Below, piece by piece: positions 31,331 to 44,435 of a stretch of 64,000 nucleotides of DNA. Both the position numbers and the translations under genes were made by a program. Under the pieces are notes generated by a model that had not been told where the DNA came from, searched no databases, and was given only the letters and a program-made list of their open reading frames with translations. Numbering within the stretch: the stretch's first letter is position 1; every line of letters starts with the position of its first letter. This stretch comes from Thysanoteuthis rhombus (taxonomy: Eukaryota > Mollusca > Cephalopoda > Oegopsida > Thysanoteuthidae): the NCBI GenBank assembly GCA_963457665.1, contig OY735207.1:43575614-43639613 (forward strand). The letters run 5' to 3'.

Positions 31331-31600
31331 GTCTTTTAACGTCCGTTGTTGGACATAGACCTTCCCCACGATTCGCCACAATTCTCTATCATGGGCGTCG
31401 CAGAGCCAGTATTTCCTGAATTTGTCTAGTTCATCTCGCCATCTTGTGTTCTGTCGGCTTCGGTTTCTTGTGAAATCTCTGGGGATCCATGTTGTGAGAC
31501 GTAATGTCCACCGGTTATCATTCATTCTTGCGACATAGCCTGCCCATTGCCATTTAGATTTTTTAATGGTTTCTATGATGATTTCGCGACGTCTTTGGTT
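31292..31600 (-). mobile_element. LINE 3' fragment with (GAT)n tail
   Basis: The - strand encodes MNDNRWTLRLTTWIPRDFTRN, WRDELDKFRKYWLCDAHDRELW and VYVQQRTLKD, followed by GTTAAAAGACTGATGATG. This is the same C-terminus and 3' junction as the 27.9- and 29.2-kb copies. It is truncated at about 31600. Confidence 0.8.
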
Positions 31601-34600
31601 ATTGTCCCAGTTCTCCTACTAATCAGACAGTGCTACATCTACAAGTGGACTATTTATTTATTTGGTGATTTAGACCTAGGATACTATAAAAATGTAAATT
31701 CTAAAAAAGTGCTTCAGATTCCTCAATGGGTAAGCATTTTTTTGTTATCAATACGGCACTTATACAACCATTCCTAAATCCGAAAAATTTCAAATTCTAG
31801 AGTGTACAGTTCTGATGGTCTTGGATAAGAGATTTTGTATCTGTAATTTTTTTTTCTTAATGTATTAGCATGTTTATATTAGATGTCTGGTAGTTGATGC
31901 AGCAGGATTTGGCGACAGCAAGTCTCCTTAAATCACCAGCACCTTTCTCAATATTTTTACCTTCCCCAGGGCTTCTGTAGTCTGAACAGTTTCAACCCTT
32001 CTTCAGCCCCCTCCCCCAAATTCCTCCAATCTTGCCTCTAGTGTATTGGGGCAATTCCACAGGTGCAAATAAATATGAACATTATGTTCCACGGCTTTTT
32101 CAGTTCCTGGGAGAGACCCTAGAATTTTTCTTTTCCTTTTCTTTTTTCATATTTATTGCATCTTCATCCTATGGCTCGTTGGGACAGCCAAGTCAGCAAC
32201 CTTCTATACTTTCCTCTACTGTTTCAAAAATATCAAATCCAGTCTTTTTTTTTGTCTTTTTTTTTTTTTTTTCTTTGGTGCAGTAGTCAATTTGGAGGTC
32301 AAAGACACTGAGTATTTTACCCTCTTTCAACTTCTATGACGGCCTCTGGTTTGTGCTCATACAATTTTGTTAATATTTCTGAACATGAGTAGTTTGCACA
32401 ATTCTAAGTCCCTTGCTGTTCCTACTCTGTTCTGCCTGGGGAAAGGGGAGGTTATCGATTTTGCCAACTTTCTACTTCTACTGATCACAAGGTTTACAGT
32501 CAAATCTATTTATCTGCGTTCTTGCCTCAAAAGATTAGTATTCGAAATTTCTAGCCTCGGGTCGGGCACTGACCACTGGTGCCCGTGGGACATGCGCAAC
32601 CACAACAGAATTCTTATTCTTTCGTATTGAATGAAAACTGAATACGGTAACTCTCAGCTGAAAAGCAGCGAGCAGACAAGCGAATGAAAAACATGGACAA
32701 CATAATAATAGCCCATGCCAATTTATCTTGAAAACATGGACGGTCTTCAGTCTTCTATGTTATCTATTGTTGATAAATGCCAACAGAACCGGACACCGAT
32801 CTCCTGGGATCTTTCGTCGGTATCTGTCGACAGAGATCCGTGAAAAAAAGATGGCGTTCTCCAGCTCCGTCGGGGCGAGGATGAAAAAGGAAACAAAGAA
32901 AACAAAAGATGGGCTGTACAAACATTAAACAAAAGTAAGAGTGCTCCGAGAACCGAGCGTCTCGTTAATCAGGTTATTGTTAATGACTGGTATTATTTAC
33001 TTCATTAAAATAGCAGCTGCTCCACCAACGTACGTACAACACACTTGATGATACTGAATATGATGCTATTAAGTATAACACAGTTCAATGACTATAGTTA
33101 ATATAGTCGTCACCGGAAAGTCAATGATTATAGATAATTTAGTACGTTGATGAGTTTGTAGCCAATTTGATGGCTCGTTGTACTGGGTTACACATTCCAA
33201 GGGTGTTGTTTATCAGAATAATCATTTATTTTCAGTTCGTAAATCTGCATTGGAGCGGGGGAAAATAAGGTTCCCATTTTCTGAAGAGAACATTACAAAA
33301 TGGTGGTGTGAGCTCTCTTCGAAGTACTGGTTTGTTTTTTTTTGTTATTTTTTTAATTGTTTTGAAGGGTTATTATTCTACGTGTGTATAATCACACAGA
33401 GACCTACAGGTATTTTACCCTTATTTCTACGTATTTACTAAGCATAACTCTTTTTCGTAGACTGTCCCGTGTGTAAGGCATTCATGAAGACCGAAATCAC
33501 TGTTGAAGTAATGGCTTGCTAGGCTAGCTTGCTAGCCATCACATTACGGTGAGAGTCTATTTCTGTCCATGTGTCTATCTAAAATAAAACGGTTGTTGTT
33601 TCACATTAGGAGTCGCTGGAAATGATGGAATATCATGAGTAGGTTTTGTCGGACTTCTCGTGCAGAAGTCGAAAAGACTAAAAAGAGACTGATTTTTTTC
33701 GGTCATTAAAGACGTGACCAAGTAAATGCACTTCATGAATTATGCGATGGGCTAAATTCAGGGCTGATGTGCCTTTTACCATGGAACGCATATATAAAGT
33801 GACCAATGAGCGCCCTAGAAAGAGAGTATTTTGCTCAGAGCATTTGTAGAAAGGTTCTTGGCTTTCGGGCGCTCAGTGATTCGACGCAGTGGGGTGGTTA
33901 TCAAGTAGCCACAAGCCACATTGCTTGGTGTTGTCGATTTGACGTAAGAAATCCTTGTCTCTTGTTCGACCTGTCTCCATTCGGTCCAAATAAAACGACG
34001 GTTCTAAGCAACCGTTTTGCATTTTCCAACACTTGACCGCAGACCTAGGGGCGTTGGTTTGTCTCAAGGAAGCCTTGAGGTGAATAAGGACTTTCAGGGG
34101 GTGTTCGAGCTTCTAGAAGGGAGCATGGTGAAATTTCCATTAACATTTATTATTCTGATTTAGAAGAGGCTGTCGTTTAGTGGTATTTGCTTAGACATCC
34201 ATTAATATATTTGCTATAACATTTTCCTTGATAAAACATTTGAATTTGATGTTGATATTTTTCTTCATGCTGACAAGCTACCATATGTCTCTAAAAATCT
34301 GTGCTCATTCATTATTCTCCAATATTCAAACTACAGGGGGTATTTGTATGTACTTAGGTGTCATAGGGGGTCGCTGGTCTGAAAAGGGTTGGAAAATCCT
34401 GCTGTATACTATATGCATATGATTTATAAATTCACAAGGTAAAGGAAACATTTGTTGAACTTTACACCGTGTGTTCTTTTCCACATAAATGTTTCGCGTA
34501 AATACAAGTGTTCACTCGCACGGAAACAGCAAAGGCTAAGTAAAAAAAAAAATTCTGTGACCTTTAATCAAACATGTATCAGTGAGGAATTGGTGACTAA

Positions 34601-36119
34601 ATATGTCTGTGACTGTGTGTGAAGCCTTTAATCGAATACTATGTATGTATTAATGAAGGTTTGTTATCTGAATATTCATGTGCATGTGTGTGTGTGTGAA
34701 GGGCAAAAATGGTAAATAATTCACTCGAGAAAAGCCCAGGCAATAGTCATATGGATTTACCTGCAGTCGCTAACAAGTGAAAAGAATTCACCGACCGCTT
34801 CATCGAAAAATGACTGAGATAGCAGAGTGTTTGCTATGCATTCATCAAAGCAATGGGGGATGTCTAATTCGTTTTAACACAAACAACTCCACTGTTGTTC
34901 ACAAGAACCATAGCTGCGGCACGTTCGAACCCAAAACAACACGCTATTGACCTTTTGGAACTACGTGACTTTGTGCTACATGTTGACGTCCAAGTTATGT
35001 GTTTACTCAAACCAAAGAGAGCAGAATGGTTGAGGCTTGTCTGGTGGTAAAACGTCGCACAAATTAATTCTCGTTATGTACAGATCTTTTCAGACTGTTT
35101 TCCTCATCTCAGTCCATCTTTTGAACACAGCGTTTCGGTCGCTGTACCCCACGGTCTTCTTCAGGTGGGTATCGACCTCTTAGAAAAACGCTCCAGTGAC
35201 ACCAGCTTCGGACATCGACATGATTTTGACATAAAAAACGATCGACAACGTTGTCCTACACTAGGATGGCCCATTCCACGCCCCGGCATTCCGAACCATC
35301 CCCATTTACGACGCCTAAATAGCAAGTAAGTTTGAGCCCTTTGGCTCTGTACGCTGTCACGGTGACATCCTCTTAGATGGACTGCCTTTTCTGAATCCAT
35401 CTAGAAGATTAGAAAAAATCTATAGCCTGACACTATCCAACGCTGGTCCCTAGCCCAGGTAAAGGAGGAGGTATAATGTAAAAACCTAATTGCTGCTGAA
35501 ACTGCAACAGGATGGCTGTGTCATTATGCTTCACAAGGGGTGTACCGAGAGAAATAACAAAAATCTATATGCAATGCTTTTAAAAAAAATCATCCAACAA
35601 AATTCCGACAACGTTTTGGCCAATCCTCTCCACGAACTTCTTCAGTTGGGCAATCCGTAATCTGTCTTGGAAGGGGGGTCTTGCATTGCTAAAAATGGTC
35701 GTGCCGGTAGCTACATTTTCGCCCATTTCTTTTTTGTTAACCACAATGTTTCATCACTTTCCTTACGAATAGGACACTCGGAGATGGTCGTTGAATGGAT
35801 CGGCCGAAACTTTGCGGTAACAAAAAAAAAACAACGTAAATAATGGGTTTACTAGTTCGAACGACTCTACAATTATTTCTATCGAATGAGTTTGGTACAA
35901 GTTTTTACAGTATGATGCTTCTCTGATAAATTGACCTTAATCAATTCTAACAGCGACTGGGGAACGAAAATCAAGTCTTTTACCTTCATTTGAACACCGA
36001 TTGCTCAGAGCAAAAGGGAACGAAAAGTACGACACAAAAGGAAAGATAACTCAGGCCTTTGCTTAGATTTCTTCAACTCCGAGTCTTGAAGTCTAATGCC
36101 TTTGATTCGTATGGATTTC
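31601..36119. other. Intergenic, no recognised gene
   Basis: This holds AT-rich sequence, T-runs near 32.25 kb, and hammerhead-like debris at 35.1-35.2 and 35.6 kb. Frames of 60-87 codons have no family resemblance. Confidence 0.5.
35132..35164 (-). repeat. Hammerhead-like PLE motif, degenerate
   Basis: On the - strand CTGAAGA is followed by 21 nt and GAAACGCTGTG. Core spacing matches the copies at 0.47 and 48.6 kb, but stem II no longer pairs well. A more decayed relative, with AAAAC in place of GAAAC, lies near 35600-35650 on the - strand. Confidence 0.5.
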
Positions 36120-36127
36120 CCTTAGAG

Positions 36128-36451
36128 CAGTGGTTTCGAAACTGGGGTCCGTCAAATAATGCTTGGGGCACGCAGCAGTGTTTCCTATGAACCTAACATG
36201 GAGAATCTTAGGGCAGAGAAACATCATCTATTGCACAGGTATCAAAGAACATTTTTATTGTACATGTACCATATATTAGAATTCGAATAGACGTAATCCA
36301 ATTTGAATAGACATAACAGGTCGAAAATTGTTTTTTGTTGTAGTTCATTAATTAGTCTGAAGACTAAATGCTAGGGGTAGGAGTTTGCCAAAATATTTTC
36401 TCTATAGAAGGGGTCCTTGGATTTTTTTTTCTTGAAGTTTCGAAACCATAG
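36128..36451. mobile_element. hAT-type MITE, 324 bp, with target-site duplication
   Basis: The left end CAGTGGTTTCGAAAC and the right end GTTTCGAAACCATAG are inverted repeats (13 of 15 match). The flanks carry 8-bp direct repeats, CCTTAGAG and CCTCAAAG, that differ at two positions. Eight-base duplications and a CAGTGG-type end are hAT traits. There is no coding capacity, so it is a nonautonomous element. Confidence 0.72.
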
Positions 36452-36903
36452 CCTCAAAGCATTGTAATTGTGATATAAAAGAAGTCTAATCTACTGCAGA
36501 AAGTCAGACATTGCTATTGAGACAGGAAGGAAGAGTAGCACAGACAACATAAAATGATTTAATTTACAGATTAGAATTTGACTGCTGGAAGTCGAATCTG
36601 CAACTAGCAGCATTTAGCAAGCTTGTCTCGCAGACTATTATAATGCAGCAAGTTCGACACTACTAAGCTAAGATCAGTAAATACCCACATAACCTTGTGA
36701 TATCATAAGCCTAACACTGACTACAAAATTCATTACTCAAAGATAAAGTTGATTTTAGTATATCTCTGAATTTTTTAAATGTGGTATTTTTATTATTCCT
36801 ATTATTATATTAAGATGAGGATGGTCCGAATATTAATAGAAATAAAGTTGATTTTATTAGAAACTCTGTGTAAAAATCAATCTCTTGTGTCTGGAATGTG
36901 CTT

Positions 36904-36905
<2 letters not shown>

Positions 36906-36945
<40 letters not shown>
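36906..36945. repeat. (AT)n microsatellite
   Basis: About 20 AT units. Confidence 0.94.
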
Positions 36946-36949
<4 letters not shown>

Positions 36950-39304
36950 CAGACTGATTGAATTCATTATAACTGAAACGTTACTGTTATCAATTTAGCT
37001 ATCATTGCCTGACATAGTGAAGATCGAACTCACCACATTGTGAAATCACCCTATTTCATAGCATATAATACCCCGTATATATATATATATGTCATAATCT
37101 ACCAGTGCGTCATAGTAAACTATGTTAAAGACATTAAAGATTTGAAATGTTGGAAATAAAAGGAAGGGTTGAGACCACTGCTGGATTTACCAGAGTATTT
37201 GGGAGGATACTGGAGACTAACCACCTCTTAGTCGTTAAGAATGGCCTCAAAGTTAGAATGAACATGGCATTAGAAAATTGGGACCGTACAAACCACAGTA
37301 CTGTTACGATCTGCGAGAACACTTAGAGGAGGAATGGAGACTTGTGGGTACTTACTGTCACTCAGAGTTCAGATGGCCACAAGACGTCTGGTGAAAAAGT
37401 GAAAACCATAGCGCTGCTGTAAACTACAAGAATATTGAGAGGGGGACTGGAGACTTGATGTCACTCAGTCTTCAGTGATGACCACCAGACATCTAGCGTG
37501 AACTTGCAGATGCATGAATGGTGGTGATGATTGAGTAAATAATAATACATTATTATGCAGTTTAGCAATGAAAAACTTCCAGTAGTTCACAACAACGAGG
37601 TAAACCGGCCATATACTTCAAGTTCTCATATAAAACCCTCGTGCTCCGAAGGGCATCCTTACTGGAATCTATATGTCGAAGGAATGGGGGTCTCAACCTC
37701 GAGAAATCGATGATGTAAACTAGGTGGCCATTGTTTTTGTTACCCAATTTGTATAAAAATTACCAAGTTTGACTTAAGCTCTCGAGTGCTGATTTTCAAG
37801 GTTAGCAGACTCACCCCATTCGAAAGATGAGAGTAGCACTATCTTTCCCGCGTCATTTCTCTCAATCTGACCTTGTGCCAGGCTAAGAGTAAAGATCAAA
37901 CGTGGTGTTAAGGAAGCTTTATTGCAATACAAGTTAATATCGCAGGTCATTATTACTGTAACAAGTTCGACCCTCATGGGGCGACTCATACTTATGAACT
38001 TGTACTGTACTAAGACTAATTTGATACAACACTATATCCTTCTCAAAATTAGTACAGCTATTCCTAGGGGAGATAACTTTCTAATAAACTACGAAATTAA
38101 TTCCCCTGAAAACATAAGTAATTTTGCAATCTAAAATGTAGGAATGACAGCGCTCATGAAGATCCATCTTTCATGGTAAAAAAATGTGAAACGAAAAACC
38201 AGATACGAGATTTGTCCGGAAAGTAAGCAGCCATTTTGAATATTTCGAGAATCTATTATTCGGCCTTGATGTGACTTGAAAACCAACCAGAAGGGACCTT
38301 ACTGTGCATCCATGAACAGACACAGGCAGTGATAGCATAAAATAAAGGATTATTATTGAATTATTTATCGAAATGTTGTCAATAGCTCAGTTGCAATAAT
38401 GGACCTGAGCCTCAGCCAAGAGCCGACCTTCATTTGAAGATCTTGATTGTTTGGTAGAATATGCAAAGAATCATTCAGTAGAAACTTTTAAATAGTAACC
38501 CAACAGTTACAGCTGAAGTTTTCAGTCAGCAACTTTGGCCTTTTGTCAAAACCTTGTTGATTGATAGAATAGGGTTACTAAAAGCGAAAAAAAGTATATT
38601 ATTAATAAAGCATATCTTTAATCCCCACTATACATGTGTTCCTCAAAAAATGAAAGGTTGGACAGAACTTCCATTGCAGCTTAATAGATAGCAAAGTTGT
38701 CTAAATAAGTAGTCTTAGGTTAAGAAGTATAAGTATAGCATGAATATCAAATGCAAAGACACAAAGCTTGATAACCATAATTCCATTCTGAATCACCCAG
38801 TCTCCCCTTTATTTTTGATGATACTAGGACATTTGCATCCTGGACAACCAAATCCCAGTCACTGGCATCCTTAGGCATTTGCATCTGGTGTTTTTTATAG
38901 CCTGGTTATTAACATCCAACTTTTTTGTTATTTTACAAAGGGATGCGTACGACAGGTATTCTTTTCAAGTTTTTAAAACTAATAACTTCATAGATCACAA
39001 AAGAGTAACTTTTGATTTCAATTATTTTTGTAACAAAATAAATGAAAAACGTATTTAATGACTTCTTGGGTAACAAAATTTGACAGGGACATAATAGACC
39101 AGGAAGCAATCGACCTGTCACCATATTTGACTGGCCTGTGACACAGAGACAGTAGATGTGGGTAATAAGTAGTCCAAGACCAACAGGGATTGCAAGTGTT
39201 TTAAACACCAAGATATTGGCATATACAAATTTAAAAGTAGAAATATACACACAGAACAATTAGGAAATGAGAAACAAAAAATTTACAAGATAATAAAAAT
39301 AAAT
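36946..39304. other. Intergenic between hAT MITE and UTP4 3' end
   Basis: Apart from a mariner 5' terminus near 38.2 kb and a short AT run at 37.08 kb, nothing recognisable was seen. The 37.32-37.53 kb region holds two diverged copies of a GGAGACTTG..GTCACTCAG..CCA..AGACxTC motif about 110 bases apart. Confidence 0.5.
38205..38330 (+). mobile_element. mariner-type 5' terminal fragment
   Basis: CGAGATTTGTCCGGAAAGTA followed by CAGCCATTTTGAA opens a block of about 120 bases. The block aligns closely with 47528-47650. A TA dinucleotide, the mariner target, precedes it. No transposase follows. Confidence 0.6.
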
Positions 39305-39310
39305 TTTATT
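39305..39310 (-). terminator. UTP4: UTP4 poly(A) signal
   Basis: AATAAA on the - strand lies 45 bases beyond the UTP4 stop codon. It is the nearest canonical signal. Confidence 0.6.
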
Positions 39311-39354
39311 TGCATTCCTCGATTGACCACCCACCCCAATTTTTTTGTGTACTC

Positions 39355-39474
39355 TCAAGATGCCCCAAATTTTTTCATCTTCAGCACAGCAGGCAAATCA
39401 TTCTTTATTGCTTTTTGCGTCCTTTCCACCAGGACAAGTTGTCCATCACTGAGGGCCTTCAGTCCAAGAATAAA
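39355..39474 (-). CDS. UTP4: UTP4 exon 18, stop codon
   Basis: Residues 644-682 then TGA: FILGLKALSDGQLVLVERTQ to VLKMKKFGAS. LVLVER corresponds to the family's LVAVERP. Confidence 0.93.
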   Translation of the reverse strand, partial: FILGLKALSDGQLVLVERTQKAIKNDLPAVLKMKKFGAS

Positions 39475-39668
39475 CTAAAACAGATCAGGAAAGAAGAACA
39501 AATTAACATTTTGAATAAAAAGAACTGACTACAAGAATAAATGCAAAATGTAAAGCAATCACAAAAAATTAAAGAAACTTAGACATAATCAATATCAACC
39601 AACAAGAAGATGTCATTCATTTTCAAAACACTACTCTAAAATGGTATGAAATAGAATTTTTTTTCTTC

Positions 39669-39699
<31 letters not shown>

Positions 39700-39989
39700 G
39701 AGAATGTTCCCATGGTATCTGGTCTCAAACAAGCCACTGACCAATCCTCAAAACAGCCATCACCATCAATCCAGTTTGCTGACCCACAGCAACAGAGTGG
39801 ACTTGAAATGAAATGTTTCATTTAACTGATTTTATTAAACCATATACTGCTCTACCAACCCTGGAGATGTCAGACATTTCAATGGAAGATGGAGCATTTT
39901 TGCTTCAAAACATGTTCAAAATAACTATGTAGATAAACAACTCCATTTATATAAGACACTTCTGCTTTGTCTCAACTTTTTACAATACA

Positions 39990-40060
<71 letters not shown>

Positions 40061-43000
40061 CACAGGGTCTGGTTTGCCAAGTTTTCACCAACTAGGAACA
40101 GCTGATACCTCACTAGAAATGTCTTTGCCTCAGAGACAACCCCCCCCCCTCACCAAATATCTACAATTACCTGGATGAAAAGGTTTGCCTCTTTTCTCAG
40201 ACTATACACCTGACAAAGGCTGAAAAATGAAACATTGTGTTGACAGTATTAAAGATGGGAAGATATTTGATTGTCTCAACAAATTTGGAATGTGTTCAAC
40301 TTCACTATTTTTTTTTTTGAATCAAAATAGGATAAATTTGGAATAGCATAAGTACTGTGGTTTGTCTTCAGAAACATACTAAAAGTAAAATTTAGTATAA
40401 ATGCAAAAGTTCACCCTCAACTCGCACAGAGCTGAAAAGAGAGAAATGCACATCAGGAAGATTGCACAGCACCAATCTTCCATGTGGGGAGGGCCTACCT
40501 GCTTTGTAAATCAACATTCAAAATCCCGATTTTTAGTTGTTGTACTGGGGTACCAACAATAGCGCCAGCAGGATATCTCAGTCTTAAAGGAGATGCAGAA
40601 CTGTGTGGTATAGCTTAGCTCAACTCAGTTGCTTGCATGTCACATGATACAATGATTTTATCTCTAATCATAGGATGATCCATAGAAGCCCAATTATAGT
40701 TTGTAGAGATTGTGGGTTTTTACAGGGCCAGGGTGCTTGCCTGATGCCCAGGATGGACTGTCTAACAGACTGAGTTTAACATTCTTATAACAGAAAGCAA
40801 TATAACTTGAAATGATATTAGTTTTGAAGTTTATCTACACAACATTTACTGAAAAAGGCTGGTCAATGTAAAATGCGTCAACAGATATTTGTTTCAAAGT
40901 GAGCAAAATGAAAGAAAGAAAAAAAAAAAAAAAGATTTGTCACTTAGAAACAACTTTATCTTACCTTGAACTTCCAAGTGATATGAAAGGCATGTAACTC
41001 ATTCTGAGGTCCCTGACACCCAAATCTTTTATATTTGATACTTCGATCTGGGAAGGGCTGCAAAAAAAAAAAAATAAAAGTAAAATCAAACAATAATTCT
41101 AACAATCTCCAACATTCAAAGGAACAGAAATTTCATATCATAATCATTCCACTACAAAATCTGAACCAAGTTAGCTAACCTCTTGGCCAACTAACATTTG
41201 CAGTAAGGTTAAGGCTAACAGTACTTTATCAGACACTAAGCAAATATATTTCTATGTCATTGTTTGATATAGCAATCATCTGAGACATCTGTTTTGATTG
41301 TCAAGCTTTCTTCTAATTTAAGGAATTCTATCAATAAGATTGCAGTTCAGGAGTGTTTACTAAAACAGAAGATGAAAGATATTTTTTAGCATTTTACTGT
41401 AAGAGAGAGTAATGTTAGATTTTAAGAGCATCCTTGTATTTCACCAGTCAATATCAACCTTACATAATAAAAATATGTAGGTAATCCGACTAGTTTTCAC
41501 CTTCATCTTAATTTTCATTGATGTAAGTAATTTGTTTGATGAAATTTTTTATCTTTTCCAAGTAATTATCACTGCCACGATTTCTCAGAAAATTATCTAA
41601 ATCACATTGTCACCATAACTTATCACATTTGACAGAATATAGGATACATTAACGAAAGAAATGTTCCCTTATTGGCAACTGAACATCCTTCACTTTAAAG
41701 CAGTCTGAGGGGGGGAGAGCTCTCAGAAGATTAAATCTTAATCCTTAAACTCCTCCTCTATCCTACTCCAATTATTTCTGTTTTTGTTAAAAAGCAAACG
41801 AGATGGAAGAAAATACTAGTCAAAAACTAATAACCGTTGGCAATGTATGTTTTAATTAAAAAAGATAAATCAGGATGATAACTCACATGTGTCTTGTCAA
41901 GTACACAAATCATCTTTTCATCATAAATAATCAACTGGTTATCATTGTTTGGGTTGTACATCAAATCTGTTATTTTCGTGGTTCTTTGCAGCCATTGTGG
42001 ATGGAAATTCCTTCGACCCTGTTTTGACCACATTGTGTAATCATTTCTCGTGTAACAGAATTCATGAATCTGAAATAGATTTTTCAAAAATGTATTGGAA
42101 AATATGTTTATTATCAACAGTGTTCAAACTCATTCCAAAGAAAATATTCCATTGAGATTCCATCAAATATTTTCGCAACCAACTTCTGGATCACATTGAT
42201 AACCTTCCCCTTTAGCCAGGTCATTTGAACATCATCATCTCCCCCTAAATTTTAGCAATTAAACACCCTTCACCTCATAGGAGTCCAAGGGGTGAATCCT
42301 GTATTTTATTGACAAAATTAAAGATACTGTTCACTCATATGAATACATGAATTTACCCATTTGGTCAAATTCAATGTTTGATCACATCATACAACCCAAC
42401 TTTCTTCTCTCCCCTTCCAACATATTGGTCACACTTAAAGCATCAGTCTGCAATTGTACCTTTCTGATAACCATCAAGCCCTACACGGCTTGGGTTAGTG
42501 TCAAAACAGTGTAATTCAATACCAATATTACTTACCTCAAGATCACTGTAAGCAAGGAATAAGACAGGCTGTTTTGGATGGAAGCTGATTGCAGTGGGGA
42601 GATATTTTCGCACTGGTACTGTGGTCACATGCTGCAAGGAAAAATCAGGATCAATTACATCTAAATACAACAGTATTACATTTACACATTGATAGCATTA
42701 TATGTTTAACTCCAGTAATTGGAATTAAATAACTGAACCAATCAAAGATGGCATTAGAACTAGTTTTTCTTATTTCAGGGAAAAAAAAAAAAAAAGCTCT
42801 TTAAAACTTTATTTTGACAGGTTTATAAATAAGATCTAAATTCTCCAGAATCTAAAAATTTCAAGATGTTTTTCTTTACACTATTTTAGGTGTTTGTCAA
42901 TGGAGAACACCAGTGATCTCATAGATGGAATTATTTTACATGACAGTAAATTTTGATACAACGATTGTGCAATTATTGACTGTGATGGCAAGTTGTTCTT

Positions 43001-44385
43001 AATGAGTGCTATCCTACTTACTTATACGTACAGACCTACACCCACATATAGACATACTGCATACATACAAACACATACATATATAACTACACAAATACAT
43101 GCATACACACATGTGAAGGAGTTCAAATGCTTACTACTTACCTGAACTTCCTAATAAAATCAATTCTATTCTCGTAGTGGGCATAACAAAGAACTTAATG
43201 AAGTCACTATGACTACATTACACAGAAAAATATTTCCCCCAATACTTCAACTATAAACAAGATCAACAGCCACATTGGTCAATTATTTTGTATTTTATCT
43301 CTCTCAGATTATAGAGATGAGTGCTTACCTCCCCTGACGTCGTATCAAAGACGTGAACCTCTCCACTTCCATTACCAGTCGCCACGTATCGACCATCGGA
43401 ACTAACTTCCAGTAAATGAATAGAATCTGTAATTCCTAAACACAAAGGAGAAAAAAAAAAAAATTGAATGCATTCAACTTCGAAATTAGAGTTTTATTTA
43501 CCTCTGCCAACGGAGGGATTTTTCCCTCCCTTGACATTTTGTAGAAGGGTGGGATTTGAGCTACAAAGGAATCGTTTGAATTTACAGGTCGACCAAGGAA
43601 TTTCTCTAAAAGTTACCTCCCCTGCATGACAGCTATATGTCCCCTCGATATCTCCAAAAGTTCTCAATGAATTCCAATATGATTTACCGGAAGGGTAGGC
43701 CATGCAGTAAGCGGGGACTGGTTAAATTATGGGGCAGATCCAGGATTTTTTTAATTTTTGTGTGAGAGATATTTTTTTCATTCATTTTTACAACCGCTCA
43801 TGGTTGTTTATACAATACCTCCAAATGTTATCAATGAAATGCAATGATATCTTGTTGAAAGGTAGGCAGGCCATGGCATAAAGGAAATTGATCAAATTTC
43901 GGGGAAGATCCAGGAATTATTTACAATCACCTCCTCTGCATCATACCTGTGAGCAGATTTTCATTCATTTTTCAGTGACAATGGAGTTGGCAGAGGTATG
44001 CACTCCCCAAGTGCTTCCTAGCCAGATATGTACAAACATTAACAGGAAGTTCATATATGCGCATGCACACACATACTTACAGTCGAAATGATCTACAGTG
44101 GCACTCTCAACAAAGTTTTCATCGCATAACATTACCACGCATGGTTTCAGGGTTAACACTAACTCAAAATTTGCTACCAATACCCCATGATATCAGAAAA
44201 CTAATAGTCAAACATTTTCAATCAAGTGGCTTATGATAGGCTTATATCACCCTACCAGATATACAGTCTCTACATGGTTCTGGAGTTTTGTCATAAGTTT
44301 CCTTTCGAGTTAGTCATACCTGAAAATACCAGATATTTTGAAATATATATGTTTGTGTGCACCTGATGTACACACATACACAAAT

Positions 44386-44435
<50 letters not shown>

